Below, one piece after another: positions 43,370 to 53,202 of a stretch of DNA of 64,000 bases. The stretch's first letter is position 1, and the number at the start of each line of letters is the position of its first letter. The DNA is from Streptomyces sp. NBC_00273 (GTDB taxonomy: Bacteria > Actinomycetota > Actinomycetes > Streptomycetales > Streptomycetaceae). A program made the translations under genes and the position numbers. Location of the stretch: assembly GCF_036178145.1 (NCBI RefSeq), contig NZ_CP108067.1:6089501-6153500 (forward strand), given 5' to 3'. The notes beneath the pieces are model-generated. The model ran no database searches. It was given only the letters and a program-made list of their open reading frames with translations, and had not been told where the DNA came from.

Positions 43370-43792
43370 ATGCTGACCCTCACCCAGGCCCTGTACGACC
43401 AGATCGTCGAGCACGCCCGCAAGGACCACCCCGACGAGGCGTGCGGTGTCGTGGCCGGCCCGGCGGGCACCGACCGCCCCGAGCGGTTCGTCCCCATGCT
43501 CAACGCGGCCCGCTCGCCCACGTTCTACGAGTTCGACTCGAAGGACCTGCTGAAGCTCTACCGCGATCTGGACGACCGCGACGAGGAGCCGGTGATCGTC
43601 TACCACTCGCACACCGCGACCGAGGCCTACCCCTCGCGCACCGACGTCACGTACGCGAACGAGCCCGGCGCGCACTACGTGCTCGTCTCGACGGCGGACG
43701 AGGACGGCCTCGGAGAGTTCCAGTTCCGCTCGTACCGGATCGTCGACGGAGTGATCACCGAGGAAGAAGTGCAGGTCGTCGACTCCTACTGA
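43370..43792 (+). CDS. mec+: JAMM/MPN+ metalloprotease (Mec+-like, CysO-cysteine hydrolase)
   Basis: In M. tuberculosis, Mec+ releases cysteine from the CysO sulfur carrier. The 140-residue protein here shows the JAMM zinc site: Glu23 (DEACG), His79-Ser-His81 (VIVYHSHTATEAYPS) and Asp92 with Ser89 (SRTD). It is upstream of cysO and cysM, as in the Mycobacterium mec-cysO-cysM cluster, although with a leader region between. ATG at 43370, without an obvious strong RBS. Confidence 0.9.
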   Translation: MLTLTQALYDQIVEHARKDHPDEACGVVAGPAGTDRPERFVPMLNAARSPTFYEFDSKDLLKLYRDLDDRDEEPVIVYHSHTATEAYPSRTDVTYANEPGAHYVLVSTADEDGLGEFQFRSYRIVDGVITEEEVQVVDSY

Positions 43793-43869
43793 CCAGTATG
43801 CGAGCAGTTGGCGTCCACGATGCGGGATCACACTCCAAACGGGGGACCGGGAATCGTTAACATGACCGC

Positions 43870-43977
43870 ATGGTTTCCCACGACGTGAGCATCGAGACGC
43901 CCGGCAGGCTGCTGCTCGTGGCGCGGCTGCACGTCGACCTGTGCCGCCTCGCCAGCGCCATCTGTCCTGCGCTCTGA
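43870..43977 (+). CDS. Cysteine-containing leader peptide upstream of cysO-cysM
   Basis: A 35-residue ORF beginning MVSHDVSIETPG and ending RLHVDLCRLASAICPAL (Cys24 and Cys31; an alternative start at 43862 gives an unrelated frame). It resembles the short, conserved 'HVDLCR..A.C' leader peptides found ahead of sulfur-assimilation genes in Streptomyces, which are thought to sense cysteine or charged tRNA-Cys by attenuation. It ends 90 bases before cysO. No strong Shine-Dalgarno sequence is seen, so translation may be leaderless or weak. Confidence 0.75.
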   Translation: MVSHDVSIETPGRLLLVARLHVDLCRLASAICPAL

Positions 43978-44067
43978 GCACCAGAGCCCCTCCGCGCGGG
44001 GGGCCGACGAACCGCGCGCCGCACCTTCCCACGCTTCTCACGCACTCCCAGACGACTGGAGACAGCC

Positions 44068-45296
<1,229 letters not shown>

Positions 45297-45299
45297 CCC

Positions 45300-45452
45300 T
45301 GCGGCGCCGCTGCGGGGGCGCCGCCCCCGAATCCCCGCGCCTCAAACGCCGGCGAGGCTGAAAGTCAGCCCCGCCCGGGGGCACCTCCCAGCGGTAGCTG
45401 GGGGAGTTTGAGGCGCGGGGTCCGGGGCGGAGCCCCGTGCAGCGGCGCCGCA
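45300..45452. repeat. 153-bp nested palindrome between cysM and the DUF488 gene
   Basis: Outer arms TGCGGCGCCGCTGC (45300-45313) / GCAGCGGCGCCGCA (45439-45452) are perfect over 14 bp. Inner arms CCCCGCGCCTCAAAC (45333-45347) / GTTTGAGGCGCGGGG (45406-45420) are perfect over 15 bp. It contains a copy of the GCGCCTCAAACGCCGG repeat seen at 22165 (one mismatch over the 24-mer). It fills almost exactly the gap between the convergent cysM and DUF488 stops and may act as a bidirectional terminator. Confidence 0.85.
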
Positions 45453-45456
45453 CCGC

Positions 45457-45819
45457 TTACTCGGCCAGCAGTTCCGCGAGCACGGCCGCGTGGCTGGCAG
45501 ACGGGTCCTTGACCGAGGTCAGCAGCGTGATCGGCCCAGCCGCCGCCAGGCCCCGCAGGCGGCCGAGCTCCGCCACCGCCCCCGGCTCCGCCAGCTCCGC
45601 CTCGTACCGCTGCCGGAACTCCTCCGCCGAACCGCCGTCGTGGAACCACTTCCGCAGCTCCGTCGACGGCGTCACCGCCTTCGGCCACTCGTCCACCCCG
45701 GCCACCGCCTTCGCCAGACCGCGCGGCCAGAGCCGGTCCACGAGGACCCGCACCCCGTCCACCGCCGGCTCCGGCGGGTCGTACACCCGCCGCAGGCGGA
45801 TCACCGGTTTCCGCGTCAC
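45457..45819 (-). CDS. DUF488 family protein
   Basis: About 120 residues: MTRKPVIRLRRVYDPPEPAV, RVLVDRLWPRGLAKAVAGVDEWPKAV (a family hallmark) and RQRYEAEL. GTG at 45819 overlaps the stop of the PemK-like gene (4-base overlap), so the two are translated together. DUF488 members are of unknown function; some lie beside nucleic-acid or stress genes. Downstream is the nested palindrome. Confidence 0.85.
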   Translation of the reverse strand: MTRKPVIRLRRVYDPPEPAVDGVRVLVDRLWPRGLAKAVAGVDEWPKAVTPSTELRKWFHDGGSAEEFRQRYEAELAEPGAVAELGRLRGLAAAGPITLLTSVKDPSASHAAVLAELLAE

Positions 45820-46235
45820 CGCGCGCCTCCCAGACCCTTGATCTCGTCCCACACCGCAGGGTCCAGCATCCCCATCCGGGTGCGGAACTCCCACAACGAC
45901 ACCTCCGCCGGCCGGTCCGCCTCCAGGAAGCTCGCCCGGCCCTGCGCCCCGACCGTCCCCGGGGGCAGCGGGATCACCCCGGCCCGCCGGTCGTCGTACT
46001 TCCCGGTGATCCACGCGACCCGCGCCCGGTGGCCCCGTACCGAACCCACCGCGAGGACCAGGCACGTACGGCCGTCCGCCAGGGACCACAGCTCACCCGC
46101 CTTCGGGTGCGGCGGCGGACCGGTCCCGTGCGCCGGCGGGGTCCGGCGCGGCAGCCCGGAGCGGCCCCCGGCGACCAGCACCAGCAGTGCTACGGCCACC
46201 ACCGCGGCCACCGCGGGCCACCAGGACGTGTCCAT
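45816..46235 (-). CDS. Membrane-anchored PemK/MazF-like protein
   Basis: A 139-residue protein: an N-terminal membrane helix (SWWPAVAAVVAVALLVLVAGG, about residues 4-24), a short Pro-rich linker, then a PemK-like beta-barrel region (PKAGELWSLADGRTCLVLAV; RARVAWITGKYDDRRAGVIPLPPG). A membrane anchor is unusual for a ribonuclease toxin, so it may have a different role. ATG at 46235. Overlaps the DUF488 gene by 4 bases. The PemK assignment is from the fold-like pattern, so moderate. Confidence 0.65.
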   Translation of the reverse strand: MDTSWWPAVAAVVAVALLVLVAGGRSGLPRRTPPAHGTGPPPHPKAGELWSLADGRTCLVLAVGSVRGHRARVAWITGKYDDRRAGVIPLPPGTVGAQGRASFLEADRPAEVSLWEFRTRMGMLDPAVWDEIKGLGGAR

Positions 46236-46430
46236 GCTTCGACCGTAGCCGCGCGGGAACGCCCCGGCATGGCAACGCCCGTGCCCACCGTCGCTCCCCC
46301 GGGTGACAGCGCAGGTGATTCCCCCCACAACGGCCTGCCGCGGAGGAGCGACCGGACGTTTCGCGCCTTACGCTCGACGCACGCACGGCCCGCATTCCGC
46401 CCACGGACCGTCCTCGGAGGTTCACGCTCC

Positions 46431-47183
46431 ATGAAGCTCACCGTCGTCGGCTGCTCGGGGTCGTTCCCGTCTGCGGAATCGGCCTGTTCGAGCTACCTCG
46501 TCGAGGCCGACGGCTTCCGGCTGCTCCTCGACATGGGCAACGGCGCCCTCGGCGAGCTCCAGCGACACATCGGCCTCTACGACCTCGACGCGATCTTCCT
46601 GAGCCACCTGCACGCCGACCACTGCATCGACATGTGCGCGTACTTCGTCGCCCGCTACTACCGGCACGAGGGCGGCCGCTGCGGCACCATCCCCGTCTAC
46701 GGGCCCGAGGGCACCGAGCGCCGCCTGACCACCGCCTACGACGACGTCCCCGACGAGCGCTCGATGAGCGAGGTCTTCGACTTCCGCACCCTGAAGTCCG
46801 GGACCTTCGAGATCGGCCCGTTCCAGGTCCGCACCGAGCGGGTCTCCCACCCGGTCGAGGCGTACGGCATCCGCATCGAGCACGGCGGCCGCTCGCTCAC
46901 GTACTCCGGGGACACCGGCACCTGCCCCGAGCTGGGCCTGCTCGCCGACAGCACCGACCTCTTCCTGTGCGAGTCCTCCTTCACGCACGGCAAGGAGGAC
47001 ATCCCGGGCCTCCACCTGAACGGCCGCGAGGCCGGCGAGTACGCGGCGGGCGGCAGAGTGGGCCGGCTCGTCCTCACCCACATCCCGCCGTGGACCGACC
47101 CCGACCAGAACCTCGCCGACGCCCGCGCGGTCTACGACGGCCCGGTCGACCTGGCGTACTCGGGTGCGGTCTACGAGGTCTGA
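46431..47183 (+). CDS. Metallo-beta-lactamase-fold hydrolase
   Basis: A 250-residue protein with the MBL signature HLHADH (His59, His61, Asp63, His64), the N-terminal strand MKLTVVGCSGSFPS, and later metal ligands in SGDTGTCPELG, LCESSFTHG and VLTHIPPWTDP. It resembles the RNase Z/phosphodiesterase-like MBL group (long second half with FEIGPFQVRTERVSHPVEAYGIRI in adjacent motifs). ATG at 46431 follows GGAGG. Divergent from the PemK-like gene. Substrate unknown. Confidence 0.88.
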   Translation: MKLTVVGCSGSFPSAESACSSYLVEADGFRLLLDMGNGALGELQRHIGLYDLDAIFLSHLHADHCIDMCAYFVARYYRHEGGRCGTIPVYGPEGTERRLTTAYDDVPDERSMSEVFDFRTLKSGTFEIGPFQVRTERVSHPVEAYGIRIEHGGRSLTYSGDTGTCPELGLLADSTDLFLCESSFTHGKEDIPGLHLNGREAGEYAAGGRVGRLVLTHIPPWTDPDQNLADARAVYDGPVDLAYSGAVYEV

Positions 47184-47200
47184 CGGCGCCACGACGACGA

Positions 47201-47240
47201 GGAGCCCCCGCCCTCCCTTCCGGGAGAGCGGGGGCTCCTT
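47201..47240. terminator. Bidirectional terminator between MBL and nagE2
   Basis: 17-bp stem with one mismatch (47201-47217 pairing with 47222-47238), then TT. It serves both the MBL-fold gene and nagE2. Confidence 0.8.
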
Positions 47241-47257
47241 CGTCCGTACGGAACCGC

Positions 47258-48535
<1,278 letters not shown>

Positions 48536-48624
48536 AACTTCCTCCAGTGGGCAAGGCGACGCCAGAGGGAAACGGGGGACGGCGACGTCTCAGATACGGG
48601 GGTACGCGGGCTCGGACAGGCCCT

Positions 48625-48640
48625 CGTGGTCTACACCAAT
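48625..48640 (-). promoter_or_regulatory. DasR-type operator (dre) upstream of nagE2, site 1
   Basis: CGTGGTCTACACCAAT is close to the recalled consensus ACTGGTCTAGACCAGT (imperfect outer bases). It lies 89-105 bases before the nagE2 start. The mark TGGTCTACACCA is the core. Confidence 0.75.
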
Positions 48641-48656
48641 TGTGGTGTAGACCAGT
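48641..48656 (-). promoter_or_regulatory. DasR-type operator (dre) upstream of nagE2, site 2
   Basis: TGTGGTGTAGACCAGT is directly abutting site 1, with core TGGTGTAGACCA. The tandem arrangement suggests cooperative binding. Confidence 0.75.
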
Positions 48657-48729
48657 TGTAACACGGTGAGGGATAGATAAGGAACCTTCGATTTCCTGTG
48701 GCCTGGATCACACTCCCGGGGGTATATCG

Positions 48730-48761
48730 AAGGGCCCCCGGATCGTGATCCGGGGGCCCTT
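48730..48761 (-). terminator. Terminator after nagE1
   Basis: Perfect 15-bp stem AAGGGCCCCCGGATC / GATCCGGGGGCCCTT with a 2-base loop, starting 35 bases past the nagE1 stop (minus strand). Confidence 0.8.
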
Positions 48762-48795
48762 GACGGACCGTTCGGTAACCCTGCCGGGGCCGGTC

Positions 48796-50097
48796 TCAGG
48801 CCTTGGTGGTCTCCGACTCCATCGCCGCGATCTCCTCGTCCGACTCCCGGCCGGGCGTCGCGAGGTCGAACTTCGTGATCGCGAAGCGGAACACCACGTA
48901 GTAGACGAGCGCGAAGCACAGGCCGATCGGAACGATCAGCCAGGGCTTCGTCGCCAGGTTCCAGTTGATGACGTAGTCGATCAAGCCCGCCGAGAAGCTG
49001 AAGCCGTCCTTGACGCCCAACCCCCACGACACCGCCATGGACGCACCCGTCAGCACCGCGTGCACCGCGTACAGGGCGGGCGCGACGAAGAGGAAGGAGT
49101 ACTCCAGCGGCTCGGTGATCCCGGTGACGAACGAGGTCAGCGCCACCGACAGCATCAGACCGCCGACCTCCTTGCGCCGCTGCGGCTTCGCGCAGTGCGT
49201 GATCGCCAGCGCCGCCGCCGGCAGCGCGAACATCATGATCGGGAAGAAGCCGGTCAGGAACAGGCCCGCCGTCGGGTCGCCGTGCAGGAACATGTTGATG
49301 TCGCCGTGGTACGTCTTCCCGTCCGGCGCCGTGTACGACCCGAACTGGAACCAGACCGGCACGTTCAGGAACTGGTGCAGACCGATCACCAGCAGCGCGC
49401 GGTTCGCGACGCCGAAGATGCCGCCGCCCCAGGCGCCGAGCCCGCGCAGCCAGTCGGAGAAGCTCTCCAGCGCGTCCCCGACCGGCGGCCAGACCCACAG
49501 GCAGAGCGCGGCGAAGGCGATCGCGACGAAGGACATGATGATCGGGACCAGCCGCCGGCCGTTGAAGAAGCCGAGCCAGTCCACCAACTTCACCCGGTGG
49601 TACCGCTGCCAGAAGTAGGCCGCCAGCAGCCCCATGATGATGCCGCCGAAGACCCCGGGATTCTGGTACGTGTACGCCACGAAGGTGTCGTTCGGCCCCA
49701 GGCAGCCGCCCCCGATGTCCTTGGTCCCCACCGGGCAGGCCTTCTGGAACGCGTGCAGCACCCCCCGGTAGACGAGGAACCCCGCCGTGGCCGCGAGGGC
49801 GGTCGAGCCGTCCGCCTTCTTCGCCATGCCGATGGCGACGCCGATGCAGAAGAGGAGCGGCAGGCCGAGGTCGGGGTCGAGCAGCGCCCCGCCCGCGCCC
49901 GCCATCACCTTGGCGACGTCCGTCCACTGCAGGCCGTCCGCGCCGAAGACGTCCGGCTGACCCAGTCGCAACAGGATGCCCGCCGCGGGCAGTACGGCGA
50001 TGGGGAGCTGAAGGCTCCGCCCCATCTTCTGCAGCCCCTGGAACAGCTTGTTCCGCCAACTCGGTTGTGGCGCTGCTTTGGAGCTGCTCACGCTCAT
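48796..50097 (-). CDS. nagE1: PTS EIIC component paralogue (GlcNAc family)
   Basis: A 433-residue PTS permease domain, similar in order to nagE2 (LQLPIAVLPAAGILLRLG; GVANRALLVIGLHQFLNV; VTGITEPLEYSFLFVAPALY) and ending TPGRESDEEIAAMESETTKA. ATG at 50097 is supported by GGGAGGA upstream; longer frames add spurious sequence. In S. coelicolor, as I recall, NagE2 is the main GlcNAc permease and NagE1 is minor; the same may hold here. Divergent from nagF, with a DasR-type site at 50148-50163 between them. Confidence 0.92.
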   Translation of the reverse strand: MSVSSSKAAPQPSWRNKLFQGLQKMGRSLQLPIAVLPAAGILLRLGQPDVFGADGLQWTDVAKVMAGAGGALLDPDLGLPLLFCIGVAIGMAKKADGSTALAATAGFLVYRGVLHAFQKACPVGTKDIGGGCLGPNDTFVAYTYQNPGVFGGIIMGLLAAYFWQRYHRVKLVDWLGFFNGRRLVPIIMSFVAIAFAALCLWVWPPVGDALESFSDWLRGLGAWGGGIFGVANRALLVIGLHQFLNVPVWFQFGSYTAPDGKTYHGDINMFLHGDPTAGLFLTGFFPIMMFALPAAALAITHCAKPQRRKEVGGLMLSVALTSFVTGITEPLEYSFLFVAPALYAVHAVLTGASMAVSWGLGVKDGFSFSAGLIDYVINWNLATKPWLIVPIGLCFALVYYVVFRFAITKFDLATPGRESDEEIAAMESETTKA

Positions 50098-50147
50098 CGG
50101 CGTCCTCCCTGACCGGCCCGTTTTGGCTGCCGCAACACTTGCGGCAC

Positions 50148-50163
50148 ACTGGTGTAGACCAGT
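50148..50163. promoter_or_regulatory. DasR-type operator (dre) between nagE1 and nagF
   Basis: ACTGGTGTAGACCAGT differs from the recalled consensus ACTGGTCTAGACCAGT at one position. It lies 51 bases upstream of nagE1 and 162 bases upstream of nagF, so it may control both. Confidence 0.85.
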
Positions 50164-50324
50164 TGTGGGCAGGTTGCTGCTGATCGTCATCATTCGGCAG
50201 AGGCCGGTCATGTGCCTGCATAGATGGGCCAACCGTGCGTTACCGTGACGAAGCGGACCGTGCAGGTGGGTAGCCACGTACTGGCCGCCGAGACTCGTTC
50301 TTCGAAACACTCAGGGAGAAACAC

Positions 50325-50558
50325 ATGGCCACCAAGGCTGAGAAGATCGTCGCCGGGCTCGGCGGCATCGAGAACATCGAAGAGGTCGAGGGCTGCATCA
50401 CCCGCCTGCGCACCGAGGTCATCAACCCGGACCTGGTCGACGAAGCCGCGCTCAAGGCCGCCGGCGCCCACGGCGTCGTCAAGATGGGCACCGCGATCCA
50501 GGTCGTCATCGGCACCGACGCCGACCCGATCGCCGCCGACATCGAAGACATGATGTGA
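50325..50558 (+). CDS. nagF: PTS EIIB component for GlcNAc
   Basis: Phosphorylated relay subunit. The 77-residue protein has the phosphorylation Cys24 in EVEGCITRLRTEV and the EIIB end GTDADPIAADIEDMM. ATG at 50325 is preceded by AGGGAGAAACAC. It passes phosphate from EIIA (Crr, elsewhere) to GlcNAc via NagE2 or NagE1. Followed by a terminator at 50585. Confidence 0.95.
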   Translation: MATKAEKIVAGLGGIENIEEVEGCITRLRTEVINPDLVDEAALKAAGAHGVVKMGTAIQVVIGTDADPIAADIEDMM

Positions 50559-50584
50559 TCCGGACCCACTAGCCAGGTCCCAGC

Positions 50585-50616
50585 AGACCCCGTCCCGGAA
50601 GCCCCGGACGGGGTCT
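50585..50616 (+). terminator. Terminator after nagF
   Basis: 11-bp stem AGACCCCGTCC (50585-50595) / GGACGGGGTCT (50606-50616) then TT; 27 bases past the nagF stop. Confidence 0.75.
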
Positions 50617-50663
50617 TCGCACAGCGGCACGGGCCCGGGCGGGCAGGGACTAGGCTCGGAGCC

Positions 50664-51389
<726 letters not shown>

Positions 51390-51427
51390 GCGGCAACCGC
51401 CGGGCCCGTCCCGGCGTCCAGGAAGAT

Positions 51428-51459
51428 ACGGGCGCACGGTCTCGAAGCCGTGCGCCCGT
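51428..51459 (+). terminator. Terminator after rph
   Basis: 12-bp perfect stem ACGGGCGCACGG / CCGTGCGCCCGT with an 8-base loop, 38 bases past the rph stop. Confidence 0.7.
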
Positions 51460-51494
51460 CCTCGTAGCGTCCAAGCCCTCAGGGGGAGAACCGC

Positions 51495-51875
51495 ATGAAG
51501 CTCCGCATAGCGGCCGTAGCCGTGGCCGCCGTACTCACCGTCCCGGCCCTGTCCGCCTGCGACGCGATCTCCACGGCGATGGACTGTGCGAACACGGCCG
51601 TGGCCATCACGGACGGCGCGAACGACCTCCAGCAAGCCGTCTCCCAGGCGGGCAACAGCCCCCAGGACGCCCAGAACGCGCTCAACCAGATCGAGTCGAA
51701 CCTGAAGAAGATCGGCGACCAGACGGACAACGCCGACCTGGGCAAGGCCATCGACTCGATGAACACGGCCGTCAAGAACGTCCGCGCCTCGATCGAGAGC
51801 GGCAACACCGCCCCGGACATCAAGCCGATCGCGGACGCCGCGAGCGAGCTCTCCAAGGTCTGCACCCCCGGATAG
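51495..51875 (+). CDS. Small putative lipoprotein
   Basis: A 126-residue protein with a lipobox LSAC (Cys22) after a hydrophobic signal (AAVAVAAVLTVPALS). The mature helical chain is Gln/Asn/Asp-rich (NDLQQAVSQAGNSPQDAQNAL) with a Cys near the end (SKVCTPG). It should be anchored to the membrane outer face. Function unknown. ATG at 51495 follows GGGGGAG. 16 bases upstream of rdgB. Confidence 0.83.
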   Translation: MKLRIAAVAVAAVLTVPALSACDAISTAMDCANTAVAITDGANDLQQAVSQAGNSPQDAQNALNQIESNLKKIGDQTDNADLGKAIDSMNTAVKNVRASIESGNTAPDIKPIADAASELSKVCTPG

Positions 51876-51891
51876 CCCGGATAATGGGGGC

Positions 51892-52506
51892 ATGACCTCG
51901 ACGCCCAGCCGCCTCATCCTGGCCACCCGCAACGCGGGCAAAGTCTCCGAACTCCGCGCGATCCTGTCCGACGCCGGCCTGCCGCACGAGCTGGTCGGCG
52001 CGGACGCGTACCCCGAGATCCCGGACGTCAAGGAAACCGGCGTCACCTTCGCCGAGAACGCCCTCCTCAAGGCCCACGCCCTGGCCCGCGCCACCGGCCT
52101 GCCGGCGGTCGCCGACGACTCCGGCCTCTGCGTGGACGTCCTGCACGGCGCCCCCGGCATCTTCTCGGCCCGCTGGGCCGGCACCCACGGCGACGACAAG
52201 GCCAACCTGGACCTGCTGCTGGCCCAGCTCGGCGACATCGCCGACGAGAACCGCGGGGCCCACTTCGCGTGCGCGGCGGCCCTGGCCCTCCCGGACGGCA
52301 CGGAACGCGTCGTCGAGGGCCGCCTCCTCGGCACCCTCCGCCACACCCCGTCCGGCACCGGCGGCTTCGGCTACGACCCGATCCTCCAGCCGCAGGGCGA
52401 CACCCGCACGTGCGCGGAACTGACCCCGGCGGAGAAGAACGCCATCTCCCACCGCGGCCAGGCCTTCCGCGCCCTGGTCCCCTTCGTCCGCGCCCTCCTG
52501 GGCTGA
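51892..52506 (+). CDS. rdgB: Non-canonical purine NTP pyrophosphatase (RdgB/HAM1)
   Basis: Hydrolyses XTP, dITP and ITP to the monophosphates, protecting DNA and RNA. The 204-residue protein has the signature LILATRNAGKVSELRAIL, the acidic DDSGLCVDVLHGAPGIFSARW (two adjacent motifs), FGYDPILQPQ near residue 160 and NAISHRGQAF. ATG at 51892. Follows rph and the lipoprotein. The convergent tRNA lies 55 bases downstream, with a strong hairpin between. Confidence 0.95.
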   Translation: MTSTPSRLILATRNAGKVSELRAILSDAGLPHELVGADAYPEIPDVKETGVTFAENALLKAHALARATGLPAVADDSGLCVDVLHGAPGIFSARWAGTHGDDKANLDLLLAQLGDIADENRGAHFACAAALALPDGTERVVEGRLLGTLRHTPSGTGGFGYDPILQPQGDTRTCAELTPAEKNAISHRGQAFRALVPFVRALLG

Positions 52507-52509
52507 CGC

Positions 52510-52552
52510 AACGAGGCCTGGCTTCCCGGGACTCGGGAGGCCAGGCCTCGTT
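52510..52552. terminator. Strong hairpin between rdgB and the tRNA gene
   Basis: 18-bp stem with one G-T pair (52510-52527 pairing with 52535-52552; core AACGAGGCCTGGC), 7-base loop, flanking AACG/CGTT. Lies between convergent rdgB and tRNA and may stop both. Confidence 0.8.
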
Positions 52553-52560
52553 GCACTGGG

Positions 52561-52633
52561 TACGCCCGGTCGGATTCGAACCGACATACATGGCCACCTA
52601 AAGGCCACCGCTCAGCCGTTGGCGTACGGGCGC
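52561..52633 (-). tRNA. tRNA with anticodon UAG (Leu-type) but short variable loop
   Basis: A 73-base cloverleaf on the minus strand: acceptor GCGCCCG/CGGGCGT (one G-U at the end), U8/A9, D-arm with loop CAACGGCTGA, anticodon stem TGGCC/GGCCA with loop TTTAGGT (anticodon UAG, reading CUA), 5-base variable loop TGTAT, T-arm GTCGG-TTCGAAT-CCGAC, discriminator A. The anticodon is that of leucine, but bacterial tRNA-Leu normally has a long variable arm. Folding is good, so it may be expressed; its charging identity is uncertain. Confidence 0.75.
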
Positions 52634-52680
52634 GCGCCAGACACACTGTACTGCGCGTCAGGCCATGTACGGGAGCGGAT

Positions 52681-53202
52681 TCAGTGGCCGCGCACACCTC
52701 CCCGGCACCAGGTGTTGGTGATCGCGTGGCAGTTGGGGCACAGCAGGCGCAGATTCTCCTGGCGGTCGTCGCTCCAGTCGCCGTTCACGTGGTCGATCTC
52801 CAACGTCATGGATCGCCCGCCCCACTCGGGCGGCGTTCCGCACGTGTCGCAGAGCTCCGGAACCCCCACCTCGCGAAGCGCCCGCCGCAGCAGGTGTGTG
52901 CGTGTCCGCCGCTTGCCGTCATGCTTGATCAGGATGTCCGACGCGGGCTTCATCGGCACGGTCCCCGGTTTGCCACGCTGATGTGCTTGCCCGAGGAAGT
53001 GGGATGTGGATAGGCCCTCCTCGGCTATCCGCTGCTTCAACGCCTTGCGATGGGTCCCGGACCGGGCGTGGCCCAGGCGCCGGAGGACCTCCGCCAGCGA
53101 GTGCGACGCCGAGACCGCCTCACGTAGCGCCTCTCCGTCCGGCGTGTCGCGGCGCCCGTGGTACCGGCGTTCGCGCGTGCGGCGTTCTTCTCCGCTGCTC
53201 AT
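52681..53202 (-). CDS. HNH endonuclease with TSHF repeat
   Basis: A 173-residue protein. The N-terminal helical repeat ends LSTSHFLGQAHQRG (about residues 64-77). The HNH/zinc-finger nuclease domain follows (CDTCGTPPEWGG; TLEIDHVNGDWSDDR; ENLRLLCPNCHAITNT), with the His-Asp-His-like core DHVNGD. ATG at 53202 overlaps the stop of the next upstream HNH gene by 4 bases. The start of the UAG tRNA lies 47 bases downstream on the same strand. Its target is unknown; the type is common in mobile or phage-derived genes. Confidence 0.85.
   Translation of the reverse strand: MSSGEERRTRERRYHGRRDTPDGEALREAVSASHSLAEVLRRLGHARSGTHRKALKQRIAEEGLSTSHFLGQAHQRGKPGTVPMKPASDILIKHDGKRRTRTHLLRRALREVGVPELCDTCGTPPEWGGRSMTLEIDHVNGDWSDDRQENLRLLCPNCHAITNTWCRGGVRGH

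Noticed and set aside
50164..50324. A second DasR-type site closer to nagF
   Set aside because: No dre-like core was found in this segment; only the site at 50148 is convincing.
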